Of a stretch of 64,000 bases of DNA, positions 11,172-22,500 are shown in pieces. Location of the stretch: contig NC_069671.1 of the NCBI RefSeq assembly GCF_027244095.1, positions 11,748,482 through 11,812,481 of the forward strand, written 5' to 3'. Each line of letters opens with the position of its first letter. The stretch's first letter is position 1. Under the pieces are notes generated by a model. The model was not told the origin of the DNA and did no database searches. It was given only the letters and a program-made list of their open reading frames with translations. The DNA comes from Hemicordylus capensis. Lineage: Eukaryota > Chordata > Lepidosauria > Squamata > Cordylidae. A program made the translations under genes and the position numbers.

Positions 11172-11420
11172 GACAAAGGAGGCACTCCCTTAAATACTTA
11201 AATGATGGGAGTTGTAGTCCAGCAGCTGCAGCAAGACCGAAGTTGGGAGGCCCTGTGCTGTGATTGGCAACCCACACACATACAAGCAACCTCATCCTCA
11301 ATCTGGCATGTCTATCTTTAGTTTACAAGCCTGAGGCGTTTTTTATTTCTAGTTTGTGTACAGCGCCCAGCAACCCTGAGCCCTTCAATGACAATAATTC
11401 ATTCCAAACACAGATGCGAA

Positions 11421-11439
11421 TTTATTCGGCATTTTTATT
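11421..11439 (-). terminator. Two candidate AACS poly(A) signals AATAAA
   Basis: Two canonical AATAAA hexamers on the minus strand at 11434-11439 and 11421-11426, about 1.97 kb past the stop. A third lies at 11342-11347. Confidence 0.3.
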
Positions 11440-11926
11440 AAGTTTAAACTCTTTCAACAGCATTGAGCTCAATCAACATGATTTTTAAAAAGGAAATGCT
11501 CCTCAACAGAACCACCACCATATATTCAAGTTACCGCAGGAGTTGCCAAACACCCGTGTTTTCTGCATAGTTTGCACAACTAGGTATCTTCCCTTGTGAA
11601 CACACCATTCCATTCACTAGTTCTTACACACTTGTAACAGCTGATTTGACAAGTCTCTTTGCAAACCAGAAGGATAAAAGCACCAAGAAACTGTTTTAGT
11701 TATTTTCTCCAAGAAGATGGCATTAAGTTAAAACAAAAAAAGAAAAAAGAAAAAAGTCAGTTATCTTGGCCACCACACGAAAACTCCATGGGGGCTTCCA
11801 GAGTACAGGATAAGCAGCATGCTAGATCCAACCCTAGAGAGCTGCAGATCTGGCCCTATCAGAGCTGTGAGTCCCACAGATACCATTAGTCCACTCTATC
11901 CTCTCTCACACGAGCCAAGTCCCATG

Positions 11927-12062
11927 CAGAAGGGCTGCTCAACTTCAGCCCTCCTGCAGATGTTGGCCTACAACTCCCATAATACTTGGCTATTGACCAT
12001 TGTGGCTGGGGATTATGGGAACTGTAGTCCAAAAACAGCGGGGGGGGGGGCTAGAACAGCCA
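11927..12062 (+). mobile_element. hAT-type MITE in the AACS 3' UTR region
   Basis: AGGGCTGCTCAACTTC at the left, internal arms ACAACTCCCATAATACTTGG and GGGATTATGGGAACTGTAGT, same family as 1504-2031 and 45890-46025. Foldback potential is high. Confidence 0.75.
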
Positions 12063-12184
12063 AAGGTGAACAAAAGCAGAGGTTGCCCCATTCCCTGCCC
12101 ACACTCTGCAGTTTGCAACCTATGGGTCAAACTGGTCTCCTTTCTTTGGTTTTAAAAACAAAATCCTAACTATGTGCAGTTTTT

Positions 12185-12190
12185 TTTAAT
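12185..12190 (-). terminator. Candidate AACS poly(A) signal ATTAAA
   Basis: ATTAAA on the minus strand, 1.2 kb past the stop codon. This distance is plausible for an AACS 3' UTR. Use is not shown. Confidence 0.25.
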
Positions 12191-12403
12191 TCAAAAAGTT
12201 GGGTGCACTATAGTGCTTCAATTCGACTGCCTTCCGCTTCTTCCAAACAGGTGGTTTGGGGTGGGGAAGATGGGATGCCTGATAGTGGCACCAATCCAAA
12301 GGAAGTTAGCTGCACCTAAGTCCTGAAAATTCAAAATTTGCCACAACTGAAACCTGTTCCATTGATTCTGACAGAACTTACATAGAGCTCTCTCTCTCTC
12401 AGG

Positions 12404-12535
12404 CAGGGCTGCTCAACTTTGGCCCTCCTGCAGATGTTGGCCTACAACTCCCATAATACCTGGCTATGGGCCGCTGTGGATGGGGATTATGGGAGTTGTA
12501 GTCCAAAATCAGCTGAAGGGCTGAAGTTGAGCAGC
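12404..12535 (+). mobile_element. hAT-type MITE in the AACS 3' UTR region
   Basis: CAGGGCTGCTCAACTTTGGC at the left, CTGAAGTTGAGCAGCC at the right, internal inverted arms as in the copy 340 bp away and in the same orientation. Confidence 0.8.
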
Positions 12536-13328
12536 CAAGGAACAGTCAAGATCTTTCAGAGGGAGCAGGCAGGTCTAGGAGAACGGCAAAAATATTTGTG
12601 CTTGGTTCTAAAAGAGGTGTTTAAGGAAAAGGAAAAAATTAAAACAGACTGGAGTCCATCTCTAAAATATTTTCCATTTAAAAAAAGAAAAGAAATCAAC
12701 AGTTCAGAAACCCTTAGCTCTGTTGAGGTCAAAATTCCTTACTTCGGGGAAAGACTGGGTGTGCCACAGAAACCCCATGTGTTGCTGAGGATTCTGGGAT
12801 ATGAGCTGGGACACCACCTCAGTTCTCATGGGGCACTGGCTGGGCCTCACCATCACTGTGCATGAACTGAAAATGACCTTTAACACATCCAACGTCCCCA
12901 AGCTACGTATTGCAAGAGAAAAGTCATGGGCAACAAGCCATGGTTCTAGGGACGCTTGTCCGCCATTTCCTAAGTTACCCATTAAGGACTCCCTGGCATC
13001 CCTTTGAAAGCTACCGTCTTCACACAGGCAATCTTATTCCATTTTGTTAAGGTCACCTTATTTCCTTACCTTTAAAAATTAAATTCAGCCAGAAAACACA
13101 CATTCAGTGTATGTATAAAAAGTCCCCATACCCGGTTATCTGAAAGGAGGCAAATCTACTCTTCTGGACTGCAAGAAGAGTAGTGCAGATATGGCAAAAA
13201 TCTGCAATGCTGCACTTTAAAAAAGCATTTTCTTGAAGCGCTTGGCAGAGACAACAGTATTCCTCCTGTCGGAAGAAACACCACAGTTTAAATAAGACGC
13301 TCTCTTTTACAGGTATATACACGGTACA

Positions 13329-13361
13329 AAACACACACACACACACACACTCACACACACA
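13329..13361. repeat. (CA)n microsatellite in the AACS 3' UTR
   Basis: About 14 CA/AC dinucleotides with one interruption, 40 bp below the AACS stop codon. Confidence 0.9.
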
Positions 13362-13398
13362 AACCAACACCGAGAGATGGAAAACAAGGCAGATTCCT

Positions 13399-13536
13399 TC
13401 AGAAGTTCTGGAGTTCAGGAATGTTGCGGTAGAGGTCCAGCGTCTCGGGGTTGGAGAAGATGCCGCGTTGCTCCACTTCCTTCCCAGCGATGATCTGCTT
13501 GACGGCCACTTCCACTTTCTTCCCATTTATTGTGTA
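13399..13536 (-). CDS. AACS: AACS exon 18 (terminal coding part, TGA stop)
   Basis: Acceptor CCCAG. Codes Y623-F667: [20 protein letters not shown] then [18 protein letters not shown] and TGA. It includes the ANL A10-type lysine (K628). The open frame extends further upstream only as intron read-through. Confidence 0.97.
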   Translation of the reverse strand, partial: YTINGKKVEVAVKQIIAGKEVEQRGIFSNPETLDLYRNIPELQNF

Positions 13537-16500
13537 CTGGGGTGGAGGGAGAAACACAGGTGGGTTCTTTTGACAAGCCTAAGTACAGTCCCCAAAACCG
13601 TGGTTAAAAACTGATGAAGACAATGTAGTTCAAAAGGTAAGAAACACAAAAAGAATTCAAGGATACCGCTCCAGTTCTGTTAACACAAGTGCATTTTTAC
13701 TTCAAATGTAATTAGAATTCAGTTATAAATTCCATCAGAGTGTAAACTAATTAATGATCTAAACTAGGATTCCTAGGTAACTAGCTGTCATCAACACTTC
13801 AATTCTGTTCCCTTTCCTCTTTGTGGTTGGTTTATGAAGCTGTTCAAAAATGACCAGATGTAACATAAAGAAACCAAGGTTGAGATCAGATCACTCTGCT
13901 TCTAGTTGCTTTTACAGCAGTACTTCTTGCGGGGAGGAGAACCAGGAATGGTGGGCCAGACAGCAATCTGCTGGTGCCCAAGATGAAAGGCAACAGGCTG
14001 GAACATGGGTAGAACATTTTGTTACACTAACCAGTTCTCTGGCACCTACTGGCCAAACAATAGTTCTCCAACTTGGGTCTCTAAATGTTGAACTACAATT
14101 CCCATCATCCTAAGCGATTTCAGCTAGGGAGGATGGGAGCTGTTGTGCAACATCTGGGGACCCAATTTTGAAAACCCCCTGGACTAGACCATTTCATACA
14201 AGACCCTATATCAGGGATAGGCAACATGCAGCACTCCAGATGTTGCTGAACTACAACTCCCATCATTCCCAGCTGTAATTGTGGCTGGGGGTGATAAGAG
14301 GTGTAGTTCAGCAACATCTGGAAAGTCACATGTTGCCTATACCTACCCTATAGGATTCTCTATAGTAGTGGTAAGGAAAAGAGAATTCAGGATCTATGTG
14401 ATAAATGTCTGGGTGACATTTATTCAGCAAAACTCTTTTCTTATTAGCATTTTGCAGATTATGATTCTTCAGTTTTCATGAACAGAACAAATTAGAAGCG
14501 CTTTGAAAAGGCAACACCAGCTTTTTGGCATACCAAAAAGCCAAAATTAATAGTCTTATATTTACCGAGAGTGCCCAAGAATTCTCGATCTATCAACAGG
14601 GCACATACATATTTATAGATGAAGCGGAGATGTTTATTGGGGAATAGGGTTTCTTTTTTTCTTAGGAAGGGAAAAAAGAGAAAGGGAAGGTTTATTCAAG
14701 AAGAGAAGCACACACAAGTTGCTAAGCAACGTGGACAAACTATTTATAGAACTTCAATACACTTCCCCCCCCCCCAAAAGCTAAAATTTCCAGGCATGTG
14801 TGGGCTTTGAAGAGAGATGACAACTGCTCCTTAATTACTATTCCAAGGTGATGAGGGAGAAGTAGGGGGGGAACCCCCAAGAAATAAGAAATGCTTTGCC
14901 TTGACATACCGGAATGCCTTCAGTTTCCAGAATGAGGCTGGGGACGTGTCGGGCCGAGAGCGCAATGCGGATTGCTTCCCGAATTTGCTTCACTAGATCC
15001 GGACTGAACATGTGATTGGTGGCCATTTTCAGGAAAAGAATCACCCTCTCTTCCCCACTTTTGTTGTACTGAGGGACGCAGAGGCTGTCTGAAACCTCTT
15101 CAAATGCCTCCACTGAGGAAAAACCAAATGGTCAGGTTAGGTGTGTTGCTTTAAAAATAAATAAATCAAAATCTCTTTATTTCGGTCAGCGATCAGCATG
15201 AGATTAAAACAAATGTTGAAGAGAAGACAATCAAATTTCTATGACAAACAATAAAATCAAAATTTTAAAAATCCTCCAAATAGATGAAGGTACTGAAAGT
15301 ACTACTAAAAAAACATAACTAAGAATAAAAGGAGGCACCAGTATTTCATACTTATGAGACTATTACACAAAAATCAAAACTCAAACAGTTGCCTTCCCGA
15401 CTCCTGGATCTGAGAGGGGTTACACAATTCAGGATCTTGGGAAAATTTTGTTGCTAGATTTACTGATGATAGACAAGTGGTCCCAATACCTGCGTGCCCA
15501 CCTGCATTGTAACTACAGAAGTTGCTCTGGCCTTAAATCCATCACTTATTTCCCCATGATTAAGCTCTCACGCAAACGGAGGGCTGCACTACAAAATTTA
15601 GCTACCTGTCTGGTGGTATTAGCATTACTTCCTTCCAACAGCCTGCTAATCATCTGAGGAGAATCAAGACCTGGGCATTTAGCCATCAAAGGGTAAATGG
15701 GATCAGGATGCAGGTCTCTATAGAACAAACATTCCAAGACCACATGGGTGACTGTTTCCACTTGACCTTCCCCACATGGGCAGAGCCTCTCCCCATAGGG
15801 AGCCCCTCTATATCCGCCCTCTAAGAGGGCTGGTGTGTTGCTTTTTGTCTTAAGAGAAGTGCCTGCTGTTCTTTAGGGTCAGTACAAAGATTTAAGAAAA
15901 CCAGGACCTGCTTGCAGGCTTACAATCTAATAGTCACGATACAAAAGGAAAACGGGGGCAGGCCGAGAAGACTGAAGGTCTGCCTGCCTGTGAATTATTC
16001 TTCTGCTTCTTCACCTGACAGCTCATCCCCCCAGGGTCTGGACCACTGGAGGGCAACAAGTAGAAAAAACATGCAAGATTCAGGCTCTCATTCTTTACAA
16101 AGTTACATAATTACATTGATTGGAGGAGGCCCTCACAGTGAGGACCAATGGAGGGGAGTCTTGCCCTCTAAGGCAACCAGGTGGTAAGATCTATAGGGAG
16201 ACTATAGATCCCTACCTTTGAAGACAACAGGACCATGGTTGCTTGTCTTCAAAGCAACATGTTCTATACAGGGGATGGCTACCTGTTGGTTCAAAACAAC
16301 TTCACCCAGTCCCCTGTGGCTCTGCCAAGTTTTAATTCAAAGGAACGCCTCCCTCCACCCCTTTCCACAAAAATGTAAGCAACAAATGCAAGATCTAATA
16401 ATAACACCAGAATTAATAAATGAAAGAGCAAAGAAAATTAAAAGTTAGACTGCACCAGGCAACGATGAACTGCATGGCTTTTGGCTTAAACACCACCTAA

Positions 16501-19500
16501 CAAGCCTCCATAAACAACTATCAAAGTAGTGCAATGACATTGTGCAAGGAGAAGATATTGAACAATGGCTAACAACTGGGAAAACTCATCTCATAATGAA
16601 AGACCCAGCAAAAGGTGCAGTTCCAAGTAACTATAGACCGATAACCTGCCTGCCAACCATGTTCAAATTATTAACTGGAATAATAGCAGATGAAGAAATG
16701 CAACACTTATTAACTAACAAACAGCTTCCAGTTGAACAGAAAGGAAATTGCCCCAACACCAGAGGCACAAAAGACCAGCTGCTGATTGATAAAATGATTT
16801 TAGAAGGTTGCAAGAGAAGAAAAACAAATCTAAGTGTTGCATGGATCAACTACAAGAAAGCCTTCGACTCATTGCCTCACACATGGATACTAAAATGTTT
16901 AGAAACAATTGGTGTCAGCAAAAACATTCAGATATTTATTTAAAAAACAATGAGCATGTGGAGTACACAGTTAACAATCAATGGTGGGACACTTGGACAG
17001 GTTAGCAGAAGAGGCATTTTCCAAGGGGACTCACTATCCCCTCTGTTTGTAATCGCCATGACTCCACTTTCACAAATACTAAACAAAACAGGCCTTGGAT
17101 ACCAAACATCTTAAACATCAAGTAAAATAAACCATCCGCTGTACATGGACGATCTGTAGTTGTACGGAAAGTCCCAGTCAGAAATTGAATCACTGCTAAA
17201 CACTGTCCGTATATTCAGTAGCAATATAGCAATGGAGTTTGGACTAGACAAGTGTGCTGCATTAATAATGAACAGAGGAAAAATAAGAAAAACAGAAGGA
17301 ATAGAACTGCGCAATGGAAGCAACATCAAGAACCTGGAAGAGAAAGGACATTATAAATACTTGGGCATTCTCCAGGCGGATAACATGGCACACACTGAAG
17401 TTAAAAGAAAAATTGGAAGTGAATACATCAAGAGAGTTAGAAAAATCCTGAAGTCCAAACTCAATGGCAGGAACACCATACAAGCCATAAACACCTGGGC
17501 TATACCTGTTATCAGATACACTGCAGGAATCATAGACTGGACCCAGGCAGAGCTAGAGACGCTAGATCGTAAGACCAGGAAAATAATGGCCATCAATCAT
17601 GCTCTGCACACCCGCAGTGATGTAGATAGGCTATACCTCCCTCGCAGCTCAGGTGGAAGAGGAATGCTGCAAGTCCATCAAACAGTAGAGGAGGAGAAAA
17701 GAGGCCTTGAAGAATATATAAAGGACAGAGAAGAAGATGCACTTCAAATGGTCAATAGCACGAAACTATTCAACACTAATGAAACAAAGCAGGCCTACAA
17801 GAAAGAACAAGTCAAGAACCGAGCAGGAAAATGGAAAAATAAGCCACTGCATGGTCAATATTTGCACAATATAAGTGGAAAATCAGACATCACCAAGACC
17901 TGGCAATGGCTTAAGAATGGCAACTTGAAGAAAGAAACTGAGGGTTTAATACTGGCTGCGCAAGAACAGGCACTAAGAACAAACGCAATAAGAGCCAAAG
18001 TCGAAAAATCAACAACAAACAGCAAGTGCCACCTTTGTAAAGAAGCAGATGAAACCGTGGACCACCTAATCAACTGTTGTAAAATGATCGCACAGACTGA
18101 CTACAAACAAAGGCATGACAAGGTAGCAGGGATGATACACTGGAACATCTGCAAAAAATACAAGCTACCTGTAGTCAAAAATTGGTGGGACCATAAAATT
18201 GAAGAAGTTGTAGAAAAAGATGTAAAAATATTATGGGACTTCCGACTACAAACAGACAAACATCTGCCACACAATACACCAGATATAACTGTAGTCGAGA
18301 AGAAAGAAAAACAAGTTAAAATAATCGACATAGCAATACCAGGGGATAGCAGAATAGAAGAAATAGAAATAGAAAAAAATCACCAAATACAAAGATCTAC
18401 AAATTGAAATTGAAAGGCTGTGGCAGAAAAAGACCAAAATAATCCCAGTGGTAATTGGCACCCTAGGTGCAATTCCAAAACAACTTGAAGAGCACCTCAA
18501 CACCATAGGGGCCACAGAAATCATCACCAGCCAATTACAAAAAGCAACTTTACTGGGAACAGCCTATATTCTGCGACGATATCTATAATAACAGCAACAA
18601 CATTGATAATAAAATTCAGCCATCCCAGGTCCTTGGGAAGGACTCGATGTCTGGATAAAACAAACCAGTCAATAACACCTGTCTGACTGTGCAAACAAGA
18701 AATAATAATATAAGCAATATGTAAAAATTGGTCTATAGAAAAATACAACTCTAATAGGAGATGAGTAGTAAAATGTTAAACGTTAACTATGAGTTAAATG
18801 CATCTAAGAAAATAGAAGTATATAAAAAGACATATTAGGATATACTATAAGGTATAATAGCCAGTAGTTAAAACAACAGATTATGGGCTAGCAGTCATAG
18901 TCCGATGGAACTTGGCACGCTGCTGCACAGAACCTAGCAACACTGGACGTGAAGGTTCGCTTTTCATCCGAGAGCAACATCTTAGTATAGGTTTGACTGA
19001 AGCAGCCAGGGTAGTTGAGTAGAAGAAATATAAGCTTCTCCAGTCTATCTTTATAAAATGGGCAATAAAAGAACGTGTTCAGTGGTTTCCACCTCCCCAG
19101 AGGCAAAGGAGCAAATTTCCATTAATGGGATCTTCCTATATTTGCCTTCCAGCACAGCGGATGGAAGGGCATGATAGCGGGCGAGGGTGAAGGCCCTTCT
19201 GTGGCTTGGAATTTCAAGCTGAGTCAAATATGTCGCGGGGGATATCCCCAGCCACAACGGCCACTAGAGAGTGATGATGCGAGTTGTAGACCATCATCTA
19301 CACTAAGGTCAAAGACGTGCAGCCATGAGCTAAAATGACATGCTGCATGATTTCATGTCATGCATGATTTCATGCTTCATGATTTCATGCCACATAGAGA
19401 GCAGCCATATACTGAGTCACACCATTGGTCCATCTAGCTCAGTATTGTCTTCACAGACTGGCAGCGGCTTCTCCAAGATTGCCAGCAGGAATCTCTCTTA

Positions 19501-22500
19501 GCCCTATCTTGGAGAAGCCAGGGAGGGAACTTGAAACCTTCTGCATTTCCTAGGGCAGCTCTATCCCCTGAGGGGAATATCTAGAAGCGTGAGTACTTCT
19601 AGTCTCCCATTCATATGCAACCAGGGTGGACTCTGCTTAGCTAAGGGGACAAGTCATGCTTGCTCCCACAAGACCAACTCATTCAGCAGATGCACAATGA
19701 GGACTAGTGTCCCAGCTCTTAGACGTTAAGGGGCCCCTAGGAGAATGTGCCACTCAGAGATTCCATAAATACTACAGCCAAATCTATACCACAGGGTTGT
19801 TGTGAGGATACTACTGAGAGAAGCCCTGAATTCCTTCCAAGAAAGGCAAGACACAAGCATGATAAAGTTAGTCAATGCTACAAATGCTACTGGGAGTGAG
19901 GAAGAAAGGGTAAAGTTTTCATACCAATGTTATAGATTTCCGAACTCCCAAACCTCACGCCACTCGGATTCAGTGTGCCGTCGCTGAAACAACAAGCCAC
20001 AGAGGAAGACAATCATTAAAAGATAATCAAGGTTTGATGAAAAGGGAAACAGAGCAATTCATCTTGTTTCTCAATAAGCCGGCTTTTAAATATTCAACAA
20101 AACACATCTCCAGGATAGGATTTCACCGAGTTACAAGAGGATTTTCTTCTCTGAAAATGTGTACCCCAAAGAAATAAATTTTATACATGCTTTAAACAGA
20201 GAAAGGGGGAGGGGAGATCAAGCCACCCATACAATACAACTATAAACAGTAGGGTAACCTTTAATCATTTTCCAAATCCAAATTAGCCAAGCAGGTTTTT
20301 ATCAACAACCTTATTTTTTTTAGTGCAAATATAAATAAAAACTGTAGGTAGCAAGAAGTGTTTCCCCTTCTCTTCTCCATAGAAGAGAGCACCTCTTCTT
20401 CTTATATGTAGCCCTATCTATATCTATTCAGACATTATGTTGTACTTGTGTCCAGATGCCTGTACACTTGTACCTATTTTTGTGTGAATGACTGTAGTTG
20501 TGTCCATTGCTTGTTATTCCCTTTTCCTAACCAAACGCCTGGTTCAGCGGGCAGGAGTTCAAGAACACTGACTGTCAGCTAAGCAGCAGGGTGAGCAGCC
20601 TGCTGGAAGGCTCCCGAAAGCGGAACTAGGCTTTGCGGCCCTCGGGGCAGCTCGGAGGGGCTTTGGAAGGCCTTACTGTAATTTCCCTTTTTCTAATCCA
20701 TACGTGGAACACATACCGAGCATGCTCCCTACAAAGGCAGAGATGATAAGAGGGCTAGGAGCACCATCAGGATAGAGGAGGGAGAATGGAGGAAGTGGGG
20801 GAAATAGATGAACAGTTTAGAGAGAAATTCCTTTCTTTCTTTTTTTAAAAGAAAGGAAGAACAAACAATCAGATAGCAAACAAGGAGAACCTATGAACAA
20901 GTAGGAGCCAGAAATGAAAGTGAAACAAGATTTAAGCAAAAGCGGAGAACTGCCTTGGAGCCATGCAGGACTGAAAGAACTGGGTGGGGTCATGTTCACC
21001 TTTTAAATACTAACTAATTTGCATAGTCCTGCCTTAGGGGTCACATGGAGAATCATAACCCAGTAAAGGAGTCACCCTTGGATGCCAGCGGCAGAGAACT
21101 GTGGTATTCCAGATGCTGCTGAATTACAATTCCCAGCATCGAGGATGATGGGAGCTGTAGTTCAGCAATAACTCAAGTACCACCAGTTGGGATCCCCAAT
21201 TGGTTGGGACAATAATCCTATGGTATCTTCTGGACTGGCCTCAGAAATCTGAGCCAGCAAGCAGAGTTGGCTGACCCCATGAACCAATATTCCCTGCCAA
21301 CAGATGAGCAGCAAGCTGGTCTACTAACTCCCATACAGCATCCTTTGCACATGCTCTTGCCCAATCGACAGCTCACCTGCGGCCAAGCATGACGATGCCT
21401 CCTGTCTTGGGGTTGATTTTGCAGTAGTCGCCATGGGCCCAGACACCTGTCCCGGTGGAGGGGGGAAATATATGAGATCCACAAAAGGTCAACCAGGCCA
21501 TTTCCCAGAAGTCCTGACCTGGCTAGTGCCTAGTCTCTGAAATATTTATGACACACCTTAGATACATCAAGGATAGATTACTGTAGTATGCTCCATGTGG
21601 GATGTCTCGGCCATTACAAAAGGCAGCAATTCAAGGTGCAACCAGAATCCATTTTGGGGACCAGGGAATCTCCCCTTTATCCCAATCAGACCGGCTTCCA
21701 GTCTGCTTCTAGAGCCCATTCAGAGCCCTGGTTATTACGTTTACACAGGTTACATAGGAAACTGCCCTATACTGAAACAGAACCTTGGTCTCATGTAGCT
21801 CAGTATTGTTTACACTGGCCAGCAGTGGCTCTCCTGGATTCCAGGCAGGAGCCTTTCCCAGCAATACTTGGAGATGCTACCAGGGATGGAACCTGGGACC
21901 TTCTGCAAGCAGATGCTCCAACACCGAGCTACAGCCCCATCTCCTAAGAGGAATATCACACAGGGGACAGCACGCACATGCAGTCACCCATCCAAATACA
22001 AACCAAAGCAGACCCTTCTTAGCAAAGGGAGAATTCATGCTCGCTACCACAAGACCTCCTCCCTATTTCACGTTTGGGGAGGGGAGACGGGACAAGAGAT
22101 GGGCAAACACTTCCCAACAGTTATACTAACAGGCTTAACAGTGCATAAACAAATAATTACAAATTGAGCAAAGAGGCACCTTTTAAAACATGGCAATTCT
22201 CTGCACTGAGCAGAGCGAGAGCAAACTGGCCCTGTCCATCCCCAGCACAGCATCCCTCCAGTGTCTTTTGCCTGTGTTTATTTTATGTTCTTTTTTAGAC
22301 TGAGCCTTTGGGGGACAGGGAGACATTTTATTGATTTGTAAACCGCTTTGGAAACTTTTGTTGAAAAGCGGTATATAAATCTTCATCATATTCGCATATG
22401 GGTTCTCACACCCCTTCTCAATGAAGAACTCCTGTGTCTTCCAATATTAAGCTCTAAAGGCTTTAATCAGTGCCGGACGAGAGCCAACGACCTGCAAGAG

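Larger units (their letters stand above)
11342..13398 (-). other. AACS: Putative AACS 3' UTR region
   Basis: This region lies directly downstream of the AACS stop and carries no coding exon. Poly(A)-signal candidates on the minus strand are ATTAAA at 12185-12190 and AATAAA at 11434-11439, 11421-11426 and 11342-11347; the true 3' end cannot be chosen from sequence. A (CA)n tract sits just below the stop (about 13329-13361), and two palindromic MITEs lie inside (11927-12062 and 12404-12535). Confidence 0.5.

Noticed and set aside
1-11340. Exons of TMEM132B, the gene next to AACS in human
   Set aside because: No recognisable TMEM132-family sequence was seen in the left flank.
13104-13526. A 140-codon minus-strand frame overlapping AACS exon 18
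   Set aside because: It is a different frame from the exon 18 frame and runs through the UTR and the CA microsatellite.
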